A stretch of DNA of 64,000 nucleotides. Source: Ascarosepion bandense. Lineage: Eukaryota; Mollusca; Cephalopoda; Sepiida; Sepiidae. Shown here piece after piece: positions 30,294 through 41,284 of this stretch. Both the position numbers and the translations under genes were made by a program. Location of the stretch: assembly GCA_037127315.1 (NCBI GenBank), contig JBBBDQ010000443.1, positions 1,739,001-1,803,000 on the forward strand. The letters are read 5' to 3'. The notes below the pieces were generated by a model. The model was not told the DNA's origin. It saw nothing but the letters and a program-made list of their open reading frames with translations, and did no database searches. Within the stretch, counting starts at the first letter, position 1. Each line of letters opens with the position of its first letter.

Positions 30294-33200
30294 CAGACCC
30301 ATTAAGGGTCCAGTCAAAACAACTGAAGTTTAGTAACTATCAAATTCCACTGACCAACAACGTTGCTGAAAATTCCTGTGATACGACAGAGGGTGACAAT
30401 GCAAACGAAACTGAAAATTTGTCAAAAGAAGAGGATTTACTGATGGAGGGGCCGGCAAGTTCTGATATAGTTACCCGAGTAAGAGGCCCGTTCTTAGCCT
30501 CAGAAATGGGTATACTTGGTGGACAGATGCTCAGTCCGTGTAGTAATGATAGTAGCAGTTTCAAAGACATGAGTGATGATGTGGTCACACCTCTTAGTGA
30601 TGTTCAGGGGGTTTTTGATCATGATACACAACATTCTGAAGAGGATGTGGATAGCAACTTTGAACAAAATGAGGTGGATGATAGCAAACATGACGATACA
30701 CCCGGTAGCGAGGAAGAGAGTGACTCTGGAAGTGTTCTGATTGAGATAGAAGACAGTCCACTGCAGGTGTCTGTTGGAAATGACGAGGGAGAAATTATTG
30801 TCGAAGAGCAGGATTACGTATCCGAAGAGAGAAACTACAGCGACAGTAACAGCAGTTTTGTAAGTGATATGATCATGGGGGAACGTCCCATTGTGGATGC
30901 TGGTGAAGATCTTGCAGAGGTGACACTGGATGGTAACGAGACTCAAAACTTGTGGTTGGTAATTGAAACTGAAAGTCAATATGACAACATGAGTGCTTGC
31001 ATGACGCTTGAAAATATTGCTGAATCAAGCATTGGAGAAGACGTGGAAGAATTATTTGATCAATCTCCCAATGTTGAAATTGATAATAATCCTATGGGAA
31101 TTCCTGAGAAAGTTCCAAATAAGAAATTAGATTTTTTTAAGGCGATTCCATCACAAGATTTTGATGTGGATTCCCCAGATTTACCTGATGGGGAAGGCTC
31201 CTATACTGACGACAGGAATATCATGACGGAAAATAATCCTTTAGAAATAATGCAAAACAATTCTAACAAACAAGAATCTGATGTTGAGTCTTCTGATAAG
31301 GAACTTCTGCTGCATTCTTCTATTAATGAGATTTGCAAACCTGTTGATTCCCTAGATGAGAATAATCCTCCAAGAGTTGCTGATACCACTGTTGATAACT
31401 TTAAGAGCCAAGTTCCGAAAGAAATACTTGGGAAGACTGAATTTCCTGAGGGATACCTACCCGACATCGATGTCAATTCAAACAAAGACATTCAAAATGG
31501 AAAATGCCAGTTTTCCGATCCTGTATATTGTCCAAAATTTGATAGGAACGAGCAGATTTCATGTTACAATGTGTCACAAGAAATCAATCTGGAAGATGGA
31601 AATTTTGTCATCTTGAGAAGTGATAGCTCCAAAAAGTCAAAGGATAGCAATGCACAGGATTTTACTCTTCGTCAACTCCAAGGAACTCTCAACTTAAGGA
31701 AACAGCGAATTCTTGAACTTTGTGGGCAGACAGAAGTAACACCAAACAAAAACCAGAAACTACCACCTTCTCCATCAAATGTAACTGAGAGGATAGCAAG
31801 GCCGACAAGTTTCAAGAGTACAGACACTCTCAGCACCAGTCCCCAAAGTTCTAGTTTAAGTCCAAGTCCTACAAGACGAGTAAGTTCTTCCAGCATCAAT
31901 ATTCCAAATTCTGAGATGGTACAAAGCAGTGGTTCAAATTCTGATGGGCAGAGCTCTCCGATGAAGGAGAGTTGGATTAAACATGAAGGAAAATGGAAAA
32001 GATGCTACGTCCTTGATGACGGAAAATGCATACCAACTGAAGAGTACAAGATGAAATCGCCAGTGTCTCCAAGTTACAAAATTATCCAGAATTCTTCTGA
32101 GAGACATGAGAACTATGATGAGAAATTGCATCCCTCTGAAAGACCTGCGGATATTAATGTTGATAAATTTGAAGAATTAAACCAAAATCTTGCTTATGAA
32201 GAAGCTCCAACACCAGTTGCAAGAAGCTTTAACGAGGGTTCGGAAAAGTTAATGTTCAATACAAATGAACTAATGAGGGAAAGTTTTGCAGATGAAAGTA
32301 TGGAAGGTACCCAAGTACAAGAGATGGAAGGTACCCAGGTGCAAGAGATGGAAGGTACCCAGGTGCAAGAGATGGAAGGTACCCAGGTGCAAGAGATGGA
32401 AGGTACCCAGGTGCAAGAGATGGATGATACCCAGGTGCAAGAGATGGAAGATACCCAGGTGCAAAAAAATCAGGCAGCTAATAAAACCAGTAATAAAAAA
32501 TATGATTTTGTCGATGGAATACAGCAGAATGATCACTGGACTAGTGAAAATTATTCTCCAAAAAACAAATATCTGGATATACCTGAAGATGTAAAAAATA
32601 TTCAAACACCCTTTGAGTGTAACTCAAACCAAGTACAGTTAGAATTGACATTCAAATCACCAAGCGATCCAACGACATTTGAGCAGAAGTCATTCTCACC
32701 TGAAATTGTGGATGATATACCTTTTGTTGATATGGATTGTACTGTGCTTCCATCTTGCACTGAAACCCAGAAACTGCATTCTCCCGAAATGAAGGATGTA
32801 AAGTCTCTTGATGAAGAAGAAGAAAAATTCTTAGAGAACCCTGCACTAGAAAGTACCATTTTAAAAGACGGCATAGAAGGACCACATCAAGGCAATTCTC
32901 TTTCTGCGAAACCATTTCCTGCTCCAACACGACCAATTAATTTAGATGTCACACCATCTGTTGAAATGGATGCTGAATCTTCACCTGGATTGAACACTGT
33001 GACCCAAGTCAGCTTGGATGGTTTACCTGTGGTTGATTTTAATAAAGTCCTAATCAATGACTCAACTGATGTGTCTTCTTTCGACTTGGAGAATGAGCCA
33101 TCAGTAGAGTCAGATTCTAGCTTGATTCATCTTGGCAAAGAGCATTTGATTCCTACAGATGTTGTCTCACTTAGCAAACAGATTGAAGAACCTAAAATAC

Positions 33201-34366
33201 ATCCACCTTCTGAAAATATGAAAAATGAAGTATCAGAAAATATGCCTGAAGAATTAAATAAAGATCAGTCTTTAAAACCAGATGTGATCTCTCAGGATGT
33301 GGACAGTAAACAGACAGCAGAATCAGGTATAACATTAAAACAGGATGAAAAATGTCTACCCAAAATGGATATTATGTCACAGGAACACGATAATAATAAT
33401 CGGAAAGAATCAGTTGTTGGAAATGAAGAATTGAACCATGAATTTCTGGAAGAAAGAGAAATTCCACATCATGAATTAGACAATGAACAACCTGAAGAAT
33501 GTGACACGCCCCCTGCTGATTATATTTCCAACTCATTTGATGGTTCAGGGACAAGAACCCCAGCTAATGTGCAAACGCCAGTTAACTCAACTAATTCTCT
33601 TTTGGAAAAATCACGCCTTGTCAATAAAAGAGACGAGTTCGATAAAAAAGATTCCCAATTACAAGCGAATATACGACCCACCAACTTTGAAAGAGAAATT
33701 CAAACATATATTAAAGAAGCACAGCACAAACATTTAAATACCAAAGAAGATGAGGACCAAATGCAAGTGGGTGAATTATCGGCACCACAAGCCGAGTCAG
33801 AGTTGTACAAGTCAGACCAAGATTTAACAAAGGTTGGATCTCTATATGAAGAGATTTTCAGTATTATTGGATCGCCGAGTTTACTCCATGAATCCTGGAA
33901 AACCATTTCAAGCGAAAGTTCCTATGAAGATGCTAGCGATATGAATTCGAGCCAGATGGAAAGTGATGATGGAAACAATCAGTATTCGTCAAGATTTTCT
34001 GTCGGCCCTAGCATCTACCGAAACAAAAGTGGTAGCAGGTCGATATATGCTAATATCCTCCGTTCTTCAATTCATGAAAATTCAGATTCTGAGAGCTCCG
34101 ACTATCAGGATTTTTCAATGATGACAAAATCGGCTCAGGATTATGAGAATTTGAAGCGCACTAAAGAGAAAGCAAATAACAAATTAAAGGGGCAAGGATA
34201 CTGGTCGGATGAAAATTCTCCGGATAGTCTTTGGTCATCTATGGATTTCTATTCTGATGCAAGTGAATTTGCACATGCTTGTTGGTCTGATAGGAGTACC
34301 TTTGGCGATGCTACTTACCAATATGCTTCTCCTTACAAGTATAGAAATGATTCTTCTGGTTTTGGG
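30290..34366 (+). CDS. Giant exon, part 2: acidic Ser/Glu/Asp-rich protein
   Basis: Continuation of the same gene in the next frame. The frame is open from about 30257, so the ATG at 30290 is probably internal. About 1,360 residues, strongly acidic, with no recognised domain. Visible landmarks: a Q-rich DFTLRQLQGTLNLRKQRILE segment near 31660 that may be helical, ESWIKHEGKWKRCYVLDDGK near 31967, the 8-residue repeat at 32300, a FEREIQTYIKEAQHKH helix-like segment near 33690, and a conserved-looking aromatic end (GYWSDENSPDSLWSSMDFYS, then FAHACWSDRSTFGD). The exon ends at GGG 34366 before GTAAGT, phase 0. The frame running on to 34510 is intron. Later exons are not visible in the window. Confidence 0.85.
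32300..32467 (+). repeat. Coding minisatellite, 24 bp x 7
   Basis: Seven in-frame copies encode MEGTQVQE (five), MDDTQVQE and MEDTQVQK. Copies are almost identical in DNA (GGTACCCAGGTGCAAGAGAT core), so the expansion is recent and likely length-variable. Confidence 0.95.
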
Positions 34367-34372
34367 GTAAGT
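34367..34372 (+). promoter_or_regulatory. Candidate splice donor
   Basis: GGG|GTAAGT is a near-perfect 5' splice site at the point where the protein style changes to intron-like sequence with a (CA)n run. Confidence 0.8.
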
Positions 34373-34641
34373 AAAATTTTTTATATTCTTTCATCTCTTT
34401 TAACACACACACACACACACACACAAGAAAAACTTATTTATTCATATTGTCAAACTTTATTCACATTGTGTTTTATGATAGATATGTTTTTAGTTATATC
34501 TAAATTTTAAAAAATTAATTTTAAATAAAAAACAAATTTAATTATGATTATATTATGCCCTACAGTCTATGTTGTATTGAACACTTTTTAAAAAGTAAAT
34601 GCCATAGAACTATGGATTCTATTGATACTCTTCATCTGGAG

Positions 34642-34644
<3 letters not shown>

Positions 34645-34680
<36 letters not shown>
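34645..34680. repeat. (TA)n microsatellite
   Basis: TA run abutting the long hairpin. Confidence 0.96.
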
Positions 34681-34686
<6 letters not shown>

Positions 34687-34952
34687 AGGATTAATTCAAA
34701 GATGTTGAATGGCCATTTCGATATGACGATCCCCACGGGGAGCGACACATCACCTCAGCAACAGAAAAAAACCTTTCAGAAACTGGAGAAAAATTAGTCT
34801 ACTTTTCCTTAATCTATTTAAAAAGGAAAAGTAGACTAATTTTTCTCCAGTTTCTGAAAGGTTTTTTTCTGTTGCTGAGGTGATGTGTCGCTCCCCGTGG
34901 GGATCGTCATATCGAAATGGCCATTCAACATCTTTGAATTAATCCTTTTTTA
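34681..34952. repeat. Long near-perfect hairpin (foldback element)
   Basis: Two arms of about 130 bp, almost identical as inverted repeats (34681-34811 and 34822-34952), around a roughly 10-bp centre. Arms contain GATCCCCACGGGGAGCGACA and its complement. It sits in a TA tract in the probable first intron after the giant exon. Confidence 0.93.
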
Positions 34953-34959
34953 ATATATA

Positions 34960-35125
34960 TATTTGCTCTGTAATATTTTATTACATGGAGCTCTCTTCCT
35001 GTATCATTTTTTAATATTAAAATAAATTTTTAATATTAATTAGGATCGGGTTTTTTGGAATTTACCTTCCTGCTTTTTTCCCTTGGATTGAAGTATCTGA
35101 ATTAAAATATATATATATATATATA
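34960..35125. repeat. Dispersed repeat fragment shared with 56.5 kb
   Basis: TAATATTAATTAGGATCGGG, then TTTACCTTCCTGCTTTT, matches in reverse the block at 56517-56590. It ends in a (TA)n run. Type unknown; (TA)n flanks suggest a MITE or foldback relic. Confidence 0.6.
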
Positions 35126-35129
35126 TTAA

Positions 35130-35507
35130 AAAAATATGATATAAATAAAAATATATCTGTAAAAAGACAAAAAAGGCAACATAAAAAAAAACAAAAGGGA
35201 AACTGTTATTTACGAACATGTTTCACCCTCTATAGACTTAGGATGTATATGTATAATAAAATAAATTACTTATTTTATTATACATTTATATATTTTATAC
35301 AATTATTATACATTTATTTGTGTATATATACTTATTATAAGTATATACACATATGCACATGTATAAAAACCAAAGTATTGGTAAAATTAAAGCAAAGTCT
35401 ACCAAATGACCAAAGAAAATAAAAACCAAAACTGATAATTCAAGAAGATCAAAAAAGGATAAAGAACAAACTGAAAAAGATAAAATAAGAAAGGCACAAT
35501 CACTTAC

Positions 35508-35549
<42 letters not shown>

Positions 35550-35671
35550 CAGTATAGCCCGGCGTTGCTCGGGTGTAATGAAAGCTTAAAAACTAATCCA
35601 TGGTACTGGAGCTCAGACTCAGCCTAAAGAACATTTGAAATAATAAAATAATTGCGACAATTTACCAATCG

Positions 35672-35729
<58 letters not shown>

Positions 35730-38700
35730 TAAAATATATAAATAATTGAATTGTATCATTTTTATTTCTTTTTCATACACATAATTGTATCGTTTATTTT
35801 ATTTCTTTTAAATCTTTTAATAATTGTATCAGTTATTTATTTTTCTTTCTTTGAGATATAATATATATATATTTTATCTTCTATTTTTATTTCTTTTATC
35901 CCTTTTCTTTTCCCTATTTTGGTTTTCATTTTTATTTTCTTGGTCATATGGCAAACTTTGCCTTGATTTTTTTTTCTTTTTTTTTTAACAAATACCTTTA
36001 TTTATTTTTTTTTTGGTTTGTTGCTTAATAATTAAAACACAACAAACAAACAAAAATAAGTTTTATAGACATTTTCTTTTCAGCTCCAGTTGTTGAATTT
36101 TCTAAAAATTCGTGATTTTTACTGTATTTTTTATTTTACGTTATTATTCCAGACATTAAAAAAAATCTGTCTTCATTTTTTTATTTTTTATTTTAATTCA
36201 CTATTTAAAAAAAAAAAATCACTTTCCTGTTTGAGGATGGAGGTAACAACTTCAGTTTAAAATTATTTGTGGCCAATATTAAATTTCAATTGAAGACAGT
36301 AGGCAATGAATAAAGAATTTAAAAAGTGCTTTAAAAAGAAAACAGTTCCACAACAACTAAACAAGTGTTTTTCTTTGTCTGGTTGAATAAACTGGCGTGG
36401 GACGACCCCGAATAGTACTGGAATTTTAGTCAAATTTTTATGTTTAGGGTTTTAATTTTTTTGAAGTTTATCTACGATTTTTAAATTCTTTATCGACAAG
36501 GATGACGTGACGTATTTCTAATTTTTTTTCTGTCAGTCTCTCATGCCTGTTTACTTATTTATTTTTAACTTTTTTAAAATGTTTAATGAATGTTAAATTT
36601 AATTTAATAATAAATTAAATAAATTAATTTAAAAATTGAATTATTTAGTTAGTAATTTAATAACAAGAAAGCTTTTTTTTACAAGTATATATTTTTTAAA
36701 CTTTTTTAAAGAATAATTAAGTTTTGATTAGTTTCTTGTCCAATTTTCTCTTACAATGTATGTAACAATATTTGTTATTTTATGAAATTAATGAAAATAA
36801 AATAAAAAATACGTTTCTAAATTTAGTAGTTTAGTAATAACAATTTAACATTCCTCCTTCCAGATTCGGACCCAGTTCTTAAAAACATAGTTTGTTTGAA
36901 AGATAAGGTTATTTCTACATATTTTGAAATTCTAATCGGTTAAAATTAGCGGAAGCCAGTTCTTGCAATTATTTTTTGTGAAAGAAAAGACAGTATTCAA
37001 GGGATTTATCTATTTTATTAGTATTTTTAAAGTTAAACGATCGATATTCTCATTTCTGTGAGTGTTTGTCACTGTTTATGGAAAACTGCGTTGTTATTTG
37101 GAGGGAATATTTCAGTTAGAAGCAAAATTTTAATCTGTTTTTTAATATTTTTATTTGTTTATTATTTGATAAAAACCAGTCTTACGAATGTTTGATCATT
37201 AATGATGATAATGTTTTTTTATTTCTGAGGGTCGTATGAAATAAATACGACTTAGTGTTTAATTTTATATTTTTTATGAGGAGAAAGGCGTGTTCTGTCA
37301 TGTGACCATGTTGTCTTTTAAGTGAACCGAACGGTTCCTTCCAGAAAATGGAAATATCTTTTTTTCACTAAGCGATTCTTGTACCTTTTTTTTTTTTTTT
37401 TATTTAAAATTTATCAATGTAAGAGTCTCTCTAGACTATTTGTTTTCGAACCGTTCTCTTCTAAAAGATTTAAAATAATCTTCCGAATTCTGTACCTACA
37501 CCATGTGCAAAAACCTCAACAAAGTCTACCGTACAGGGAAATCAATATTTTTTGTTCGTGTTTTCTTAAGTACCCAACATATGTCTCTCTCTACAGTTGA
37601 TTTTTTTTTATACTACTGTTCTGTCTCCCATTTCTTTATAATTCAATTTGTGGTATTTTTTGTCACTGTGGGAAAAGTGTTCCCTTCGCTCAACCCAATT
37701 ATACTTCCCCCTTACCTGGGAGTGGGCCTCACAGTTCATCTTTAAATACTTTTAATCGTGATGTTTAAAGTCAAGTCTCGCAAACTCCGGTCAGTCTGTC
37801 ACCCGTAAAATCTGTATTTCTCAACTCTGAGATAGCAATTCCGTAAGTTAAGAAGAATGAAAGAAGAAACCCGACGAGAGCATTTTATTATTTATTATTC
37901 ACTCATCAGTTCCTTCCTGCAGATTTCTTTAAAAATCCGTCTTTTAAGCTTTATTTTGTAAACGACTTATTTCATATTTTTGACAGCATAAAGCTGTTTT
38001 TCATTCGAGCTCTGAATGAAGAACGTTAATGAGCCATGTCGGTTTTTACGTCACAAGAATTTATAAATTTTCTAAAATATTAATAAAAATAATTTTCAAC
38101 AGACATAAGCTTAATTCCTTGCACTTTCTTGCAGCTAATTTACATGCTGTTTTAAAATGTTTTCTACAGAAGTGGTGATTTTTAAAAACCGGGGTGGGGT
38201 AATAAAATTTAATTGAATTCGCTATAATTTGTTAAATTATTAGTACTTCCCCAGTTTATTTTTAAAAACGGGTTCTTATTGAATTAAGAAAAGTAATTTA
38301 CTTTTTATAAAATATCCATCATTAAATTAAAAATGCATTTTCTTGAGTTTTTAAAAGCAAAACATTTTTTTAATTAATTGGTGACTGGTTACAGTGAGTA
38401 GTTTGTAAAATTTTAAAGCTGTTTTAAAAAGTGTTAATAAACAAGTTAGGAACATGTCTGGTCCATGTTGAAGTAGTTCTCAAATTCAGTTTGGCAAATT
38501 GTTGTATATTTAATTCCACTAAGCGCCAAAAAACGTTCGTTAACGTTCGATCCTACGCATCAAGACAGAGCTACTCGCGCTATACAGTTTTTCTGTCAGT
38601 TTATTTGACCCTGGGCTTGACAAAGCTCTAGCCAGCGAAAATAAAATGGGCAATAGGTTTCTGTATTTAATTAAATTCTAGAAAAAGGCAGTTTTTTTTT

Positions 38701-38740
38701 TGTGAATGTTATCGTTGTTGTAATAAAAAGTCTTTTTACT
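35130..38740. other. AT-rich, repeat-poor stretch (probable intron)
   Basis: Contains TA runs (about 35510-35546 and 35680-35725) enclosing a fragment with TATAGCCCGGCGTTGCTCGG and GCGACAATTTACCAATCGCA; part of the latter also occurs near 15640. From 35.75 to 38.7 kb it is plain AT-rich DNA with T and A homopolymers. No gene is supported. Confidence 0.45.
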
Positions 38741-38741
38741 A

Positions 38742-39066
38742 CAGTCAGTCAGTTAAGTGCCATACGTGATACACGCTTGGGCAGTCAGTCATGTCAATCA
38801 TGTCTCAAAAGAGATATGACTGACTGGGCAGAAGATTATCCCGCAGTAGGTTGCCATTGCTTTCTGCGGTAGACTGGTTGTCGACCAAGGCTATAGAACC
38901 CAATCTGTCCTGTTATTTAACCCATAACTGGAAGGAATAGACGAATTAAATACCTTTCCCAAGGGTATTTGCGCGTAAGTGAATGCAATGAATTCGGCTT
39001 GGAATTTGAACTCGGCTCCCCGATTTCTCGTTCCGAGCCGATATCCAATGCACCACAACGCACATC
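38742..39066 (-). mobile_element. SINE-A copy
   Basis: Full minus-strand copy: head GATGTGCGTTGTGGTGCATT, B box GAGTTCAAATTCC, CCCTTGGGAAAGGTATTTAA, and the palindromic end. The 3' end carries an extra GTCAGTCATGT duplication. No clear target-site duplication. Confidence 0.9.
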
Positions 39067-39069
39067 ATT

Positions 39070-39824
39070 AGGTTGTAAATATAGCGCATACAGTTTTTTC
39101 TACAACAACGATCAAAAAAGAGAAACTGTTTTGTTTTTCTTGTGGTGGCTTAATTAGTTTTTCAAATTTTTATCTAGGTGCTAGAGTTTTTAATATTCAT
39201 CGAGTTAAACTTCACACACGGTATTTTTACAACCAAATCAAGAATAATTTCAAAATCCTATTTTTTTTTTTTAAGAATCGTCCAGGATAAAAAAAAAAAA
39301 AAAAAATCAGTAATTAATTACTATTTCATTGGTAAGGAATTGGAGTTCCTTTCAATGTACGTTTTCTAAAAAATTTTTTTTTTCTTTTTTTAGCCTGGAA
39401 GTTTGTAAATGTGAAATGTTTTTTTTTTAATTTTTTTTTTATTCTAAGCCAACAAAACAAAACACCAAAATATCAAACCGCTCAACCACCACTATTTTTC
39501 CAACTTCCAGCTATTTTTTTATTTAAGAGTAAAAAAAAAAAGAGAAAAGTTAACCTGAAATAGATGACACTCCTTTTTTGCCCTAAGATAAAATTTATTA
39601 CAGAAGAACAATATCAGATTTTTTATCAAAACTTTTGAGAATGTTTTTCAAGCGACCAAAATTAAGCTGGAGAGAAATTCAGGAATTATTTTTTTTATTT
39701 TTGTATTGTGTGTGTGGCCAACTCGAGCCAATGCAACAATTGAATTCTCTTTGGCTTAATTTAAAAAAAAATTCTCACTTTGAAATTTATTTTATAATAA
39801 TCTATCTTGCCCCAGCTTCTTCAC

Positions 39825-39828
<4 letters not shown>
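39070..39828. other. No gene recognised
   Basis: AT-rich with long T and A runs; no feature supported. Confidence 0.4.
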
Positions 39829-39875
<47 letters not shown>

Positions 39876-40010
39876 CTCAGGCTCCTCACACTATCTATCT
39901 ATCTATCTATCTATCCCCATGCACTTCACATCTATCTATCTTAATTCATTCATATCTATCTATCTATCCTCAGGCTCCTCACACTATCTATCTATCTATC
40001 TATCTAGCAA
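39829..40010. repeat. (CTAT)n microsatellite, compound
   Basis: Four CTAT blocks separated by CCTCAGGCTCCTCACA-like spacers, so a larger unit has also been duplicated. Confidence 0.95.
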
Positions 40011-40064
40011 TACACTGCACCTCCTTGGCCTTAGCCTCTCAGCTAACCTTAACTTGAACAACTA

Positions 40065-40768
40065 CATTGATAGCTAAATCTACTTTTAAGACGTTCGGGT
40101 CTCTGTGTTGGGCTAGGAAGTTCTCTTCTGAATCCATCATGCACATTTACAAATCTTCCATCTCGAAGAGTTTAAATGCAATGTCAACTGTCATCTCTTA
40201 TCTCCTTGACGGATATGCATTGTGGTGCAGTGGATATTGGCTTGGAAAGAGAAATTGTGGAGTCAAGTTCGAATTACAGTTGAATGTCCTGCATTCACTT
40301 ACGCTCTAATACCCTTGGGAAAGGTATTAATCTGTCCCTTCCTTCCAGTTATGGGTTAAATAACAGGAGAGATTGGGTTCTAATGCCTTGGCTGGCAACC
40401 AGTCTACCTCAGCAGGTATTGCCAACCTGTTTTGCAGGATGATTAAAGTGCCTGAGGTCTATACAGGGTAGGATATGGGACCCTTCCCTTAAACAAATCC
40501 CAACGAATCTTTCTCCATCACTTGGGAGGAAGCTGGCTCAACCTGACCAGGGTAAATGCCAAAACAGGTACATGTGTCTCCTTGACTCCCATCCTTCTTT
40601 ACACTTTCCTCTCACGCAGCTTCCTTTGCACCAATGTACCCGTCCTTCTCTTACCCATTCTCCAACACCTACTGTGACCTGTTCTCCTCTCACTTCACTC
40701 TCCTATTATATAACCCCCTGCGCACCAGTGGTAGTTCTGCCTTGCTTGGGGTGAGACAATTATAATTA
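40065..40768 (+). mobile_element. LINE tail split by a SINE
   Basis: 40065-40208 resembles the carboxy-end DNA of the LINE family (AGAGTTTAAATGCAATGTCA). After the inserted SINE-A, 40577-40768 continues with CTTGACTCCCATCC and the family tail (CCCCTGCGCACCAGTGGTAG, CTTGCTTGGGGTGAGACAAT). Decayed. Confidence 0.75.
40211..40576 (+). mobile_element. SINE-A, long-tail subfamily, with target-site duplication
   Basis: Perfect 10-bp repeat TCTCCTTGAC on both sides (40201-40210 and 40577-40586). Head and body are SINE-A. The 3' part differs: instead of the palindromic end it has GACCCTTCCCTTAAACAAAT, TGGGAGGAAGCTGGCTCAAC and GTAAATGCCAAAACAGGTAC. The same tail start follows the composite 5S SINE at 8.9 kb, so this is a distinct subfamily. 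Confidence 0.93.
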
Positions 40769-40799
40769 TAAAAAATAGGGCACATACAATACCAATGTC

Positions 40800-41085
40800 A
40801 GTCTTGTGATAATAACAAAGATGAGGATATTAGTCTGAATGTAAATAATGATATTGTGTTGTTTGCATTGTCTTTATCTTTGTTGTGATCAAAATGTTTT
40901 GGCCATGTGCCCTCTGGCCTTTATCAGGTCTGTTGAACTGACTAAACTTCAGGGTATATTGAACTGAACCCTTTTCATTTACTATAGTTATTATTTGATT
41001 AAGATGATAACAGCGTTGGTTCATGAATTTCATGACATAGTAATTGTGAGTTCAAACCCTGGGCTGGGTAGTACAGACTTGAACT
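40800..41085 (-). mobile_element. SINE-D relic beside a lone 72-bp-like unit
   Basis: 40808-40852 is one plus-strand unit like the 72-bp satellite (AACAAAGATGAGGATATTAG). It abuts a minus-strand SINE-D body: CCTGATAAAGGCCAGAGGGC, ATGGCC, then AAAACATTTTGATC and ACAACAAAGATAAAGACAAT. GGGTTTGAACTCACAATTAC at 41048-41067 is a B-box-like end. Confidence 0.6.
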
Positions 41086-41284
41086 CAGTGGAAACAGGAT
41101 GAGCCTTAACTGAGAAGTAGTAAACGAGAAAAAGGTTAGATATGTCCTGACCTGGACAGTAGAATGAGAACAATTTACTCACATAGATTAAAATGGATTC
41201 AGTTTGAAATTTCTGAAGATTACTAAAATGAATAATTATTTGGGGAAAGCTACAGTGTGTGTGTATATGTGGTGGGGGGCACAA

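Noticed and set aside
30600..30979. 159-residue minus-strand frame across the giant exon, and similar antisense frames
   Set aside because: Shadows of the coding strand with no independent motifs.
34367..34510. Extension of the giant exon to the stop at 34510
   Set aside because: A near-perfect splice donor at 34367 and a (CA)n run with intron-like composition follow.
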